Of a stretch of DNA of 64,000 nucleotides, positions 27,970-36,164 are shown in pieces. The position numbers were made by a program, and so were the translations under genes. Source of the DNA: Pseudomonas sp. TH31. Its GTDB lineage: Bacteria > Pseudomonadota > Gammaproteobacteria > Pseudomonadales > Pseudomonadaceae. The stretch is from the NCBI RefSeq assembly GCF_016650815.1, contig NZ_JAEKEZ010000022.1, forward strand, positions 62,001 through 126,000, given 5' to 3'. The notes beneath the pieces are model-generated. The model was not told the origin of the DNA and searched no databases. It saw only the letters and a list, made by a program, of their open reading frames with translations. Every line of letters begins with the position of its first letter. Positions within the stretch are counted from its first letter, which is position 1.

Positions 27970-28041
27970 TCCTAAGGGGCGGGTCGACACGGCTATGACA
28001 CGTACAGCCTTCCCGCCCCGGGTAAGGTGTTCGTGTCATAG
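27970..28041 (-). promoter_or_regulatory. Expression platform of the manganese riboswitch
   Basis: Two interleaved inverted repeats exclude each other. Stem 1 pairs 28032-28041 with 27993-28002 (CTATGACACG/CGTGTCATAG). Stem 2 pairs 28012-28019 with 27976-27983 (GGGGCGGG/CCCGCCCC) and abuts the Shine-Dalgarno TTAGGA at 27970-27975. Switching between them could hide or free the ribosome binding site. The folding is my reading of the sequence, not computed. Confidence 0.6.
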
Positions 28042-28079
28042 GTCTTGTCAAACCCTGGCGATCCGTCTGTGCGGACGCT

Positions 28080-28170
28080 TGGGTCGCATACGCCATGGTC
28101 TGTTGACCAAGTATGTTGACGTATGCCGGACGAGCATGGCGCTCGTGGGAGACTACTCCCCTAGGACGGA
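28080..28170 (-). promoter_or_regulatory. mntP/yybP-ykoY type: yybP-ykoY manganese riboswitch aptamer
   Basis: On the minus strand the conserved pieces appear in order: CCTAGGGGAGTAGTC (coding 28150-28168), the GAGCGCC/GGCGCTC-like helix, and the junction GTCAACATACTTGG, followed by the closing helix. GGGGAGTAG and CAACATACTTG are the hallmark loops of this class, which binds Mn2+. It lies about 120 bases upstream of the GDT1 gene. The match is by eye. Confidence 0.8.
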
Positions 28171-28224
28171 GCGGATTCTGCCTAGGCAAATCCGATTGGG
28201 CAAGCCTCTTTTTTAAAAGAAGTT

Positions 28225-29223
28225 TCAGCCGCGTTTGGCCCGGTAGATCCGGAAACCCTGTCCTTCGGCCTTGATCGCACACACGCCAAGGTGCTCTTCG
28301 ATCAGCGGTTGATACTTCAGGAAGCTGTTCGCCACCAAGCGCAATTCTCCACCGTTTTTCAGATGTTTGGCTGCTTTTCGCAGCAAGTTCTCGGTCGCGA
28401 AATAATCGGTGTGCACCCCGACGTGGAACGGTGGGTTGCTCAAAATCGCACTCAAACCCATCGGTGCCGCGTCGATACCATCACCGGTAATCACCTCGGC
28501 TTCCAGACCGTTGGCGGCCAATGTCAGACGACTGCTGGCGGCGGCAAACGCATCCACGTCGAGCAGCGTGACCTGATTGTGTGGATAACGACGCTTGACC
28601 GCCGCACCCAACACGCCGGCACCGCAACCGAAGTCCAGCAAGTGGCCGCTCGGCAATTTGTCCAGATGCTCCAGCAACAGCGCGCTGCCGCGATCCAGGC
28701 GACCGTGGCTGAAGACGCCCGGCAGGCTGATGACTTTCAGCGGCCCTTCGGCCAATGGCAGTTCGTATTCCTGGGCCAGGCTCTCCAGCGACCTGGCTTC
28801 TGGCGCATTGGCCACGGTGACCTGCCACAGTTGGCAATGCCGGGCGCTGTCGAGCTTGCGCGGTTTGCCGAACGGGTTCAGTTGTTTGGCCGCGCCTTCG
28901 ATACCGCTGCGTTTTTCACCGACCAGGTATAACTCGCGCCCGGCCAGACGCGAGGCGAGGGCGTTAAGGATGTAGTCGGTCAAATCCTTGGACTTGGGCA
29001 GAAACACCACGGCGGTTTCGAATTCGCGCTCGGGCGCGTTCACGCCAAACTGGCTGCGCTCGGCGAAGCGTGCGTCCAGCGCTGCTTGATCGCCGGCATG
29101 CCAGCACCAGCCGTGGGCGTCGGGCAGGCGGCCCAGCAAGTCGTCGGCCGGCAAACCGGCCAGCAACACCGAACCCTGGAACAATTCGGCCTGACGAAGC
29201 AGTACTTCACTGCGCGGATCCAT
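28225..29223 (-). CDS. rsmC: 16S rRNA m2G1207 methyltransferase RsmC
   Basis: The 332-residue protein has an inactive N-terminal methyltransferase-like domain and an active C-terminal domain with SAM motif [15 protein letters not shown] (about residues 195-210) and the catalytic NPPFH motif. It methylates G1207 of 16S rRNA. ATG at 29221-29223 ([13 protein letters not shown]) follows CAAGGAGCAG. It is upstream of the riboswitch-controlled gene on the same strand but clearly separate. Confidence 0.9.
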   Translation of the reverse strand: MDPRSEVLLRQAELFQGSVLLAGLPADDLLGRLPDAHGWCWHAGDQAALDARFAERSQFGVNAPEREFETAVVFLPKSKDLTDYILNALASRLAGRELYLVGEKRSGIEGAAKQLNPFGKPRKLDSARHCQLWQVTVANAPEARSLESLAQEYELPLAEGPLKVISLPGVFSHGRLDRGSALLLEHLDKLPSGHLLDFGCGAGVLGAAVKRRYPHNQVTLLDVDAFAAASSRLTLAANGLEAEVITGDGIDAAPMGLSAILSNPPFHVGVHTDYFATENLLRKAAKHLKNGGELRLVANSFLKYQPLIEEHLGVCAIKAEGQGFRIYRAKRG

Positions 29224-29255
29224 ACTCTGCTCCTTGAAAAAAGTGCGGCAGTTTA

Positions 29256-30220
29256 TCAACTGACGACCCGCAGCGCTGTACCGCTGAAGAATGCCTGCGC
29301 GTTTTCGGTCAACTGGCCAACGATCCGCTGCCGCGCTTCGCGACTGCCCCAGGCGTTGTGCGGGGTGACAATCAGTCGAGGAATGTCATGGGCCAGCAGT
29401 GGATTGCCGGCGGTCGGTGGCTCGACGCTCAGCACATCGGTGGCCGCGCCGCCTAAATGACCATTGCGCAAGGCGGCAGCCAGCGCCTGTTCGTCGATCA
29501 AGCCACCGCGCGCGGTGTTGACCACGAAGGCCCGGGTTTCATCGAGGCCAGCTCACGGGCGCCGATGAAGTGTCGGGTGTGTTCGTTGAGCGGGCAGTGC
29601 AGGGTCAGGGCGTCGATTTGTGGCAGCAGTTCATTCAGCGGCAAGCGATCCGGGCGGGCAGGGCGACCGGGAATCTGCCCGAGCACTACGCGCATGCCAA
29701 AGGCTTCGGCCAGTCGTGCGACCGCGCCACCCAATTCACCATGACCGAGCAGGCCGAGGGTTTTGCCTTCCAGTTCGACGATCGGGTAATCCAGCAGGCA
29801 GAACTGTTTGGCCTGCTGCCAGCGCCCTTCGCCGACGGCTTTTTGGTAGTCCGCCAGGCGTGTCGCCAGATTGAGCAACAGCATGATCGTGTGCTGGGCC
29901 ACCGACGGCGTGCCGTAACCCTGGCAGTTGCACACGGTAATCCCGTGGGCGCGGGCGGCGGCCAGATCGACGTTGTTGGTACCGGTGGCGGTGATCAGGA
30001 TCAGCTTCAATTCAGGGCTGGCGGACATGGCGGCGGCATCGATCAGGATCTTGTTGCTGATGGCGACGTTGGCGCCCTTGAGGTGCTCGATCACCTGATC
30101 CGGCGTGGTCTGGGCGAACAACTGCAAGTTGCTGAAACACTCGCGCAAAGGACTCAGGTCGAGGTCACCGAGATCCAGGGACGGGTGGTCGAGGAAAACG
30201 GCGCGGTGAGAGTTCGTCAT
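29256..30220 (-). pseudogene. D-2-hydroxyacid dehydrogenase (glycerate/hydroxypyruvate reductase type), frameshifted
   Basis: The NAD(P)-binding domain shows GLLGHGELGGAVARLAEAFG near residues 150-169; the catalytic Arg, Glu and His lie in INTARGGLID, E-P-P and TPHNAW. In the run GGG at 29531-29533 one G is missing, so translation leaves the ELASMKPG-FVVNTARGG register and ends early at 29498. Adding one G restores a normal 321-residue protein. ATG at 30218-30220. It is either a sequencing error or a very recent loss, because the rest is undisturbed. Substrate specificity cannot be stated. Confidence 0.85.
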
Positions 30221-30338
30221 CAACTGTACCTTTTGTGCAATGAACTGAAGGCGTAATCTGCCGAGCCTACCAGATGAAACAAATGGTTACGCACTACGCC
30301 AGAGTCGTTCGGCTAATGCAGATGCAAGCGCTGCATGT

Positions 30339-30480
30339 GTAGCAGCTGGCGAAGCCTGCGTTCGGCTCGGGCCGCGTTCGGACGAAGCAGTCGTAAATCC
30401 TGAGCCCGCGTTTCTCTGTAACACCGCATCGCCTGAATTCACGACTGCTGCGTCCGAACGCAGGCTTCGCCAGCTGCTAC
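30339..30480. repeat. REP-like palindrome, GTAGCAGCTGGCGAAGCCTGCG family
   Basis: Arms GTAGCAGCTGGCGAAGCCTGCG and CGCAGGCTTCGCCAGCTGCTAC are perfect inverted copies about 100 bases apart. The inner part holds further inverted pieces (CGTCCGAACG/CGTTCGGACG and GCAGTCGT/ACGACTGC). It differs in sequence from the other two families. It lies upstream of the LysE-type gene. Confidence 0.85.
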
Positions 30481-30532
30481 AAGGGTGTGGTTTGCCCCGG
30501 TTATTTTATTGATCTGCCCCAGAGGAGCCCCC

Positions 30533-31162
30533 ATGTACTGGACAGAGTTTTTGACCGTTGCCCTGATTCACCTGCTGGCCGTCGCCAGTCCCGGCCCGGA
30601 CTTTGCCGTGGTGGTGCGTGAGAGCGTGACCCACGGTCGTCGCGCCGGGACCTGGACCGCGCTGGGTGTGGGTACGGCGATTTTCCTGCACGTCGGTTAT
30701 TCGCTGCTCGGCATCGGCCTGATCGTGTCCCAGTCGATCGTGCTGTTCAACGCCTTGAAATGGGCCGCCGCCGCGTACCTGTTGTACATCGGCTTCAAGG
30801 CCCTGAGGGCACAGCCGGCCAAACCGGTGGCGGACGATTTACACAAGGAAGTCGGCGAACGCACCGCGCGTGGCGCGTTCACTTCGGGCTTCGTGACCAA
30901 TGGTTTGAACCCGAAAGCCACGCTGTTCTTCCTGTCGTTGTTCACCGTGGTGATCAACCCGCACACGCCGCTGGCGGTGCAGGCCGGTTACGGGGTTTAC
31001 CTCGCGGTGGCGACAGCTTTCTGGTTCTGCCTGATGGCGATGCTGTTCAGCCAACAGCGTGTGCGTGCAGGTTTTGCCCGCATGGGCCACTGGTTCGACC
31101 GGACCATGGGCGCGGTACTGATCGCCATCGGTGTGAAGCTCGCGTTCACCGAGATGCATTGA
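30533..31162 (+). CDS. LysE family amino-acid exporter
   Basis: The 209-residue inner-membrane protein has about six helices, the SPGPDFAVVVRES motif after the first helix, and GFVTNGLNPKATLFFLSLF, both typical of LysE/RhtB exporters. It likely exports amino acids or homoserine lactone-like metabolites; substrate unknown. ATG at 30533 follows CAGAGGAGCCC. It is monocistronic. Confidence 0.88.
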   Translation: MYWTEFLTVALIHLLAVASPGPDFAVVVRESVTHGRRAGTWTALGVGTAIFLHVGYSLLGIGLIVSQSIVLFNALKWAAAAYLLYIGFKALRAQPAKPVADDLHKEVGERTARGAFTSGFVTNGLNPKATLFFLSLFTVVINPHTPLAVQAGYGVYLAVATAFWFCLMAMLFSQQRVRAGFARMGHWFDRTMGAVLIAIGVKLAFTEMH

Positions 31163-31196
31163 TAGACCGTAAAAAGAGCGAAAAACACGGATCCCT

Positions 31197-31286
31197 GTAG
31201 GAGCTGCCGAAGGCTGCGATCTTTTGATCTTGGGCGATTTTGATACCGCTGAAGATCAAAAGATTGCAGCCTTCGGCAGCTCCTAC
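31197..31286. repeat. REP palindrome (GTAGGAGCTGCC family)
   Basis: Near-perfect arms with GATCTTTTGATC and GATCAAAAGATT in the middle. Its right arm supplies the TAG stop codon of the adjoining AraC fragment. Confidence 0.9.
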
Positions 31287-31612
31287 ACGGGATTGAGTTC
31301 GCTCAGTTTGTTCAGTGCACTCAGGTATTCCCGGGGATTCTCCCCGAGCAATCGACGGAACATCGCGCTGAACGCCCGAGCGTTGCCGTAACCCAGATCC
31401 TGCGCGACGCTCTGCACGCTTTCTCCGGCGAGCAGGCGGGGCAGGGCTTCCATCAGGCGCAGTTGCTGGCGCCAGGCATTGAAATTCATCTTCAGTTGTT
31501 GCTGGAACAGCCGCGCCAGGGTTCGTGAACTGGCGCCGACCTGCTGTGCCCAGTCTTCCAGCGTGTTGGGATGATCCGGTGCGCGCAGCAGTGCCAGGCT
31601 GTTCGGATTGGC
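31283..31612 (-). pseudogene. AraC-family regulator, C-terminal fragment
   Basis: The open frame encodes about 109 residues of an AraC double helix-turn-helix domain (LEDWAQQVGASSRTLARLF, then SVQSVAQDLGYGNARAFSAMF and LGENPREYL). The N-terminal sensing domain is missing; the upstream sequence switches at about 31600-31612 to an MFS transporter reading the other strand. Its final residues NPV and stop lie in a REP arm. It cannot be a complete regulator, although the DNA-binding part is intact. Confidence 0.85.
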
Positions 31613-31910
31613 CTACGTGGATGGTTGGGCCGTGATTGTACTGGGCGCGGTGTTTGGCCAGGTCACGGTGAATGACGCGATGGTCGCCAACTTCGTTGCG
31701 CCGCAATGGCAATCCCGGTTTTTTGCGCTGCGTTACTGTTTATCGTTCGGTGCCAGTGCTACTGCGATACCGCTGATTTCGTTCGTCGAACCACGCCAGG
31801 GATTTGTAGGGATTTATCTGATATTGGCGGGTTTTGCGGCGTTGACCTTCGTCGCTGCATTGGTTTTCCCACGGACGCCGTCTGAGGCTGCTGTAGGACA
31901 AATGGCGTAA
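31602..31910 (+). pseudogene. MFS transporter, C-terminal fragment
   Basis: About 100 residues of the last three or so transmembrane helices of a major facilitator (LFGLAYVDGWAVIVLGAVFG, TVNDAMVANFVAPQWQSRFF, FVGIYLILAGFAALTFVAA) read to a TAA at 31910. The start and first nine or so helices are gone. Together with the AraC fragment on the other strand this marks a deletion that removed the 5' parts of two divergent genes. Confidence 0.82.
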
Positions 31911-32015
31911 CCGATGACGAAATCCTGAAAATGCTGGCGCAAAGCTAGCATTTGTACGGCTGTGCAAATCATTCCTTTGACTGATTTGGCTGCGGTATAA
32001 CGGCTCTAGAGTACT

Positions 32016-32177
32016 AAGTGTCCTGTCTCACCAAGACTGTTCCTTTTTGACGGCGTCTGTTGCCGTCATGCTGCGTTGCCGCTCCTCGCCATAGCGGCCT
32101 ATGACTCGTCGCGGCGCCTTGCCAGACGGCAACAGCCACTCGTCAAAAGAAGAACGTATTGGTGAGACAGGACACTT
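32016..32177. repeat. 162-bp imperfect palindrome upstream of the acyl-CoA ligase gene
   Basis: Outer arms of 19 bases are perfect (AAGTGTCCTGTCTCACCAA and its complement at 32159-32177). Inner arms pair around TTTTGACG and CTGTTGCCGTC, and the apex folds as CATAG-CGGC-CTATG at about 32090-32105. The whole element ends 40 bases before the ligase start codon. I do not recognise it; it could be a MITE or a large RNA stem-loop. Confidence 0.7.
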
Positions 32178-32217
32178 CTTTAGTAGCCAACACCGTGCAG
32201 TCAGAAAAGGGATTCTT

Positions 32218-33900
32218 ATGTTGCAGACTCGCGTTATCCCGCCCGCCGAAGGCGCTTACCAGTATCCGTTGCTGATCAAACGACTGCTGATGTCCGGCGC
32301 TCGTTACGAGAAAACCCGCGAGATCGTGTACCGCGACCAGTTGCGCTACAGCTATCCGACGCTGATCGAGCGGGTCGCACGGCTGGCCAACGTGCTGACG
32401 GCGGCCGGGGTCAAGGCCGGGGATACCGTCGCGGTGATGGACTGGGACAGCCATCGCTACCTGGAATGCATGTTCGCCATCCCGATGATCGGCGCGGTGA
32501 TCCACACCATCAACGTGCGCCTGTCACCGGAACAGATCCTCTACACCATGAACCACGCCGAGGACCGCTTTGTGCTGGTCAACAGCGAGTTTGTGGGGCT
32601 GTACCAGGCCATCGCCGGGCACCTGACCACGGTTGAGAAAACCCTGCTGCTGACCGACCTGCCAGAGAAAACCGCCGATTTGCCGAACCTTGTCGGCGAG
32701 TACGAGCAACTGCTGGCTGCCGCGAGTCCGCAGTACGAGTTCCAGGATTTCGACGAAAATTCCGTCGCGACCACCTTCTACACCACCGGCACCACCGGCA
32801 ATCCGAAAGGCGTGTACTTCACTCACCGGCAACTGGTGCTGCACACCATGGGCGTGTCGACCATCATGGGGTCCATCGACAGCGTGCGGCTGTTGGGCAC
32901 CAACGATGTCTATATGCCAATTACGCCGATGTTCCATGTGCACGCCTGGGGCTTGCCGTATGTGGCGACGATGCTCGGGCTCAAGCAGGTTTACCCAGGG
33001 CGTTACGACCCGGAGTACCTGGTGGAGCTGTGGCGCAAGGAGAAGGTCAGTTTTTCCCACTGCGTGCCGACCATTTTGCAAATGGTCCTCAACGCCAAGG
33101 CGGCGCAGAACGTCGATTTCGGTGGCTGGAAAATCGTCATCGGCGGCAGCGCGTTGAACCGCACGTTGTACGAAGCCGCCAAGACCAAGGGCATTCAATT
33201 GACCGCCGCGTACGGCATGTCGGAAACCGGGCCGTTGGTCTCGTGCGCTCACCTCAATGACGAGTTGATGGCCGGCACCGAAGACGAGCGCACCACCTAT
33301 CGAATCAAGGCCGGCGTGCCCGGGCCCCTGGTGGACGCGGCGATCATCGACAGTGACGGCAACTTCCTGCCCGCCGATGGTGAGACCCAGGGTGAACTGG
33401 TGCTGCGTGCGCCGTGGCTCACCGAGGGTTATTTCAACGAGCCACAGAAGGGCGCCGAGCTCTGGGCCGGCGGCTGGCTGCACACCGGCGACGTGGCGAC
33501 GCTGGACAGCATGGGCGTGATCGACATTCGCGACCGGATCAAGGACGTGATCAAGACCGGCGGCGAGTGGATCTCTTCCCTGGACCTTGAAGATCTGATC
33601 AGCCGTCACGTAGCGGTACGTGAAGTAGCAGTGGTGGGCATTGCCGATCCACAGTGGGGCGAGCGTCCGTTTGCCTTGCTGGTGATCCGCGAGGGCCATG
33701 TGATCGGGGCCAAAGAACTCAAGGAGCACCTCAAGCCATTCGTTGAGCTGGGACACCTGAGCAAGTGGGCGATCCCGAGCCAGATTGCCCTTGTTACTGA
33801 AATTCCCAAGACCAGTGTCGGCAAGCTCGACAAGAAGCGCATCCGCCTCGACATCACTGAATGGCAGGCCAACAACAGCACCTTCCTCTCGACGCTTTAA
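32218..33900 (+). CDS. Fatty-acid-CoA ligase (AlkK/FadD-like)
   Basis: The 560-residue AMP-forming acyl-CoA synthetase has the AMP-binding motif FYTTGTTGNPKGV, the YGMSETGP motif, TGD, and the C-terminal PKTSVGKLDKK lysine loop. It activates medium or long-chain fatty acids with CoA and ATP. The best match in my memory is the AlkK group and P. putida PP_0763. It is followed by DUF1302 and DUF1329 genes and a LuxR gene in the same order as P. putida PP_0763-PP_0767. ATG at 32218 (MLQTRVIPPAEGAYQYPLLIK) is the family start; AAAAGGGATTCTT precedes it. Confidence 0.9.
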   Translation: MLQTRVIPPAEGAYQYPLLIKRLLMSGARYEKTREIVYRDQLRYSYPTLIERVARLANVLTAAGVKAGDTVAVMDWDSHRYLECMFAIPMIGAVIHTINVRLSPEQILYTMNHAEDRFVLVNSEFVGLYQAIAGHLTTVEKTLLLTDLPEKTADLPNLVGEYEQLLAAASPQYEFQDFDENSVATTFYTTGTTGNPKGVYFTHRQLVLHTMGVSTIMGSIDSVRLLGTNDVYMPITPMFHVHAWGLPYVATMLGLKQVYPGRYDPEYLVELWRKEKVSFSHCVPTILQMVLNAKAAQNVDFGGWKIVIGGSALNRTLYEAAKTKGIQLTAAYGMSETGPLVSCAHLNDELMAGTEDERTTYRIKAGVPGPLVDAAIIDSDGNFLPADGETQGELVLRAPWLTEGYFNEPQKGAELWAGGWLHTGDVATLDSMGVIDIRDRIKDVIKTGGEWISSLDLEDLISRHVAVREVAVVGIADPQWGERPFALLVIREGHVIGAKELKEHLKPFVELGHLSKWAIPSQIALVTEIPKTSVGKLDKKRIRLDITEWQANNSTFLSTL

Positions 33901-34246
33901 GCGTTATCTGACGTCCACTGGCGTGCCCGAAAAGGCACGTCAGCCCCACCAAGCAAGCGCTTGGCTTGTTAAATCCGAATTTTCAGCCATCCTTGCCGTG
34001 CCGACACGTGTCGGACTGGCGAAAGGACTGTTCCAGAGTGGCCGGCAGCTGCAAATCACACTTTAGAGGGATCAAGCAGTACTACCTGCTGGCTATAGTC
34101 CGCTCAAGGATTTTTAAGAACGGAGCAAACGCACAAACGGGGCGATGCACATTTGGATTGATGTCGGGATCTCTTGGCTCCCGGTCACCCACAACGTTTT
34201 TAAAAGTACTCACTGCCATAACAATAATGCACATGGAGTAGCGTCG
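33901..34246. other. Intergenic region, no gene seen
   Basis: This 346-base gap between the ligase and DUF1302 genes has no convincing coding frame and no REP element. It presumably contains the DUF1302-DUF1329 promoter. I found no clear sigma-54 site. Confidence 0.5.
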
Positions 34247-36136
34247 ATGACATCAGTAAACCAGTTCTGGCGCCGGGCGAAATTGCCGTTGGCGGTCAGT
34301 CTTGCCTCTACGCTCGCCGGGCCCGCATTCGGCGTCAGTTTCAATGTTGGTGAAATCGAAGGTCAGTTCGACTCGTCGCTCTCCCTGGGCATGAGTGTTT
34401 CGACCCAGCAGCCGAACAAGAACCTTATTGGTGTCAACAACGGTGGCAAGGGCTTGTCCCAGACCTCTGATGACGGCCACGCGAACTTCAAGAGCGGCGA
34501 GGCCTTCTCGAAGATCTTCAAGGGCATCCATGACCTTGAATTGAAATACGGTGACACCGGTATCTTCGTACGGGGCAAGTACTGGTACGACTTCGCGCTG
34601 CAAAACCAGGACCTGGAATTCAAGAACGTCAGCAACGATCGCCGGGATGAAGCGGCCAAGTCATCGGGCGGCCAGATCCTCGACGCCTTCGTTTACCACA
34701 ACTACTCCATTGCCGATGAACCGGGTTCGGTGCGTCTGGGCAAGCAGGTTGTGAACTGGGGTGAAAGTACCTTCATCGGCGGCGGCATCAACTCGATCAA
34801 CCCGATCGACGTGTCTGCGTTCCGTCGTCCGGGGGCGGAGATCAAGGAAGGCCTGATCCCGGTCAACATGTTCTACGTGTCCCAGAGCCTTACCGAAAAC
34901 CTGTCGGCCGAGGGCTTCTATCAGCTTGACTGGCAAAAGACCGTCACCGATAACTGCGGCACGTTTTTCTCCCAGCCCGACATCGTGACCACCGGTTGCG
35001 ATGACAACCTGCGGGTACTGAACAAGCGTTCAACGATTCCAGGCGTGGCGCTGGGTCCATTGGCCGCTGCCAATGTCGACGTCAACGACGAAGGCGTTCT
35101 GGTGCGTCGCGCGCCGAACCGCAACGCACGGGACAGTGGGCAGTTTGGTGTTGCCGCCAAGTACATGTTCGATCCGCTGGCCACCGAATTCGGTGCCTAC
35201 TTCATGAACTACCACAGCCGTGCGCCGATCTTCAGCGCCACGGGGGCGCCACAGTCGGTCTATAACGGCGTCAAGGCGCTGCCAGGCCCGTTCCAGGCGC
35301 TGGGGCCTTTGGTGGTGGCGGGTAACTCGGAGTATTTCATCGAGTACCCTGAAGACATTCGCCTGTATGGCCTGAGCTTCTCCACCACCCTGCCTACCGG
35401 TACGGCGTGGAGCGGTGAGATCAGCTACCGGCCGAATGCGCCGGTGCAGTTGAACTCCACCGACATTCTGTTCGCCGGTGTGCGTCCATTGGGCGGTGCG
35501 CTGACCAATGCGTCGCTTCTCAGCGGCGTCCCGGGGCAGGACCTGCACGGCTATAACCGCAAGGAAATCACCCAGTTCCAGACGACGTTCACGCATTTCT
35601 TCGATCAGGTCATGGGCGCCAACCGCCTGACCCTGGTCGGTGAAGTCGGTGTGACCCACGTCGGCGGTCTGGAAAGCAAGTCCGACGCCCGTTATGGCCG
35701 CGATCCGGTCTTCGGTCCGGGTGAGCTGCCTTCTACCGGCGGCCTCAATACCTGCTCGCAAATCCTCAACACCTCCACCATCAACGGTGCCGGACCGGGA
35801 GCCTCGACCAGTAACGTTGCCAGCAATTGCAACAACGACGGTTTCACCACGGCCACTTCGTGGGGTTATCGCGGTCGTGCCATCTGGGATTACAGCGACG
35901 TGTTTGCCGGCGTGAACCTGAAGCCGAACGTGGCCTGGTCCCATGACGTCAAGGGTTACTCACCAGGCCCGGGCGGCAACTTCGAAGAAGGTCGCAAGGC
36001 AATCAGCCTTGGGGTTGATGCCGAATACCAGAACACCTACACAGCGAGTCTGAACTACACCAACTTCTTTGGTGGCGACTACAGCACGGTGGATGATCGC
36101 GACTTCGTTGCCCTCAGCGTCGGCGTGAACTTCTAA
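34247..36136 (+). CDS. DUF1302 domain-containing protein
   Basis: The 629-residue precursor has a signal peptide (LPLAVSLASTLAGPAFG) and a long beta-barrel-like body with repeated amphipathic strands. It ends in an aromatic strand (FVALSVGVNF), typical of an outer membrane protein. DUF1302 proteins are usually next to DUF1329 proteins and linked in several Pseudomonas to growth on lipids, alcohols or hydrocarbons. ATG at 34247. It is cotranscribed with the DUF1329 gene 28 bases downstream. Confidence 0.9.
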   Translation: MTSVNQFWRRAKLPLAVSLASTLAGPAFGVSFNVGEIEGQFDSSLSLGMSVSTQQPNKNLIGVNNGGKGLSQTSDDGHANFKSGEAFSKIFKGIHDLELKYGDTGIFVRGKYWYDFALQNQDLEFKNVSNDRRDEAAKSSGGQILDAFVYHNYSIADEPGSVRLGKQVVNWGESTFIGGGINSINPIDVSAFRRPGAEIKEGLIPVNMFYVSQSLTENLSAEGFYQLDWQKTVTDNCGTFFSQPDIVTTGCDDNLRVLNKRSTIPGVALGPLAAANVDVNDEGVLVRRAPNRNARDSGQFGVAAKYMFDPLATEFGAYFMNYHSRAPIFSATGAPQSVYNGVKALPGPFQALGPLVVAGNSEYFIEYPEDIRLYGLSFSTTLPTGTAWSGEISYRPNAPVQLNSTDILFAGVRPLGGALTNASLLSGVPGQDLHGYNRKEITQFQTTFTHFFDQVMGANRLTLVGEVGVTHVGGLESKSDARYGRDPVFGPGELPSTGGLNTCSQILNTSTINGAGPGASTSNVASNCNNDGFTTATSWGYRGRAIWDYSDVFAGVNLKPNVAWSHDVKGYSPGPGGNFEEGRKAISLGVDAEYQNTYTASLNYTNFFGGDYSTVDDRDFVALSVGVNF

Positions 36137-36164
36137 GCACAGTTTTTTCAGGACGAACACACAT

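Noticed and set aside
27970..28282. N-terminal extension of the GDT1-family gene through its leader
   Set aside because: The frame is open but its residues show no family similarity, and the same DNA forms the riboswitch and its hairpins.
32016..32177. Insertion sequence
   Set aside because: The palindrome has no transposase gene and no clear target duplication, so it is reported only as a repeat of unknown type.
33900..34246. Sigma-54 promoter before the DUF1302 gene
   Set aside because: TGGC-like stretches occur, but none has the GC doublets at -24/-12 with correct spacing.
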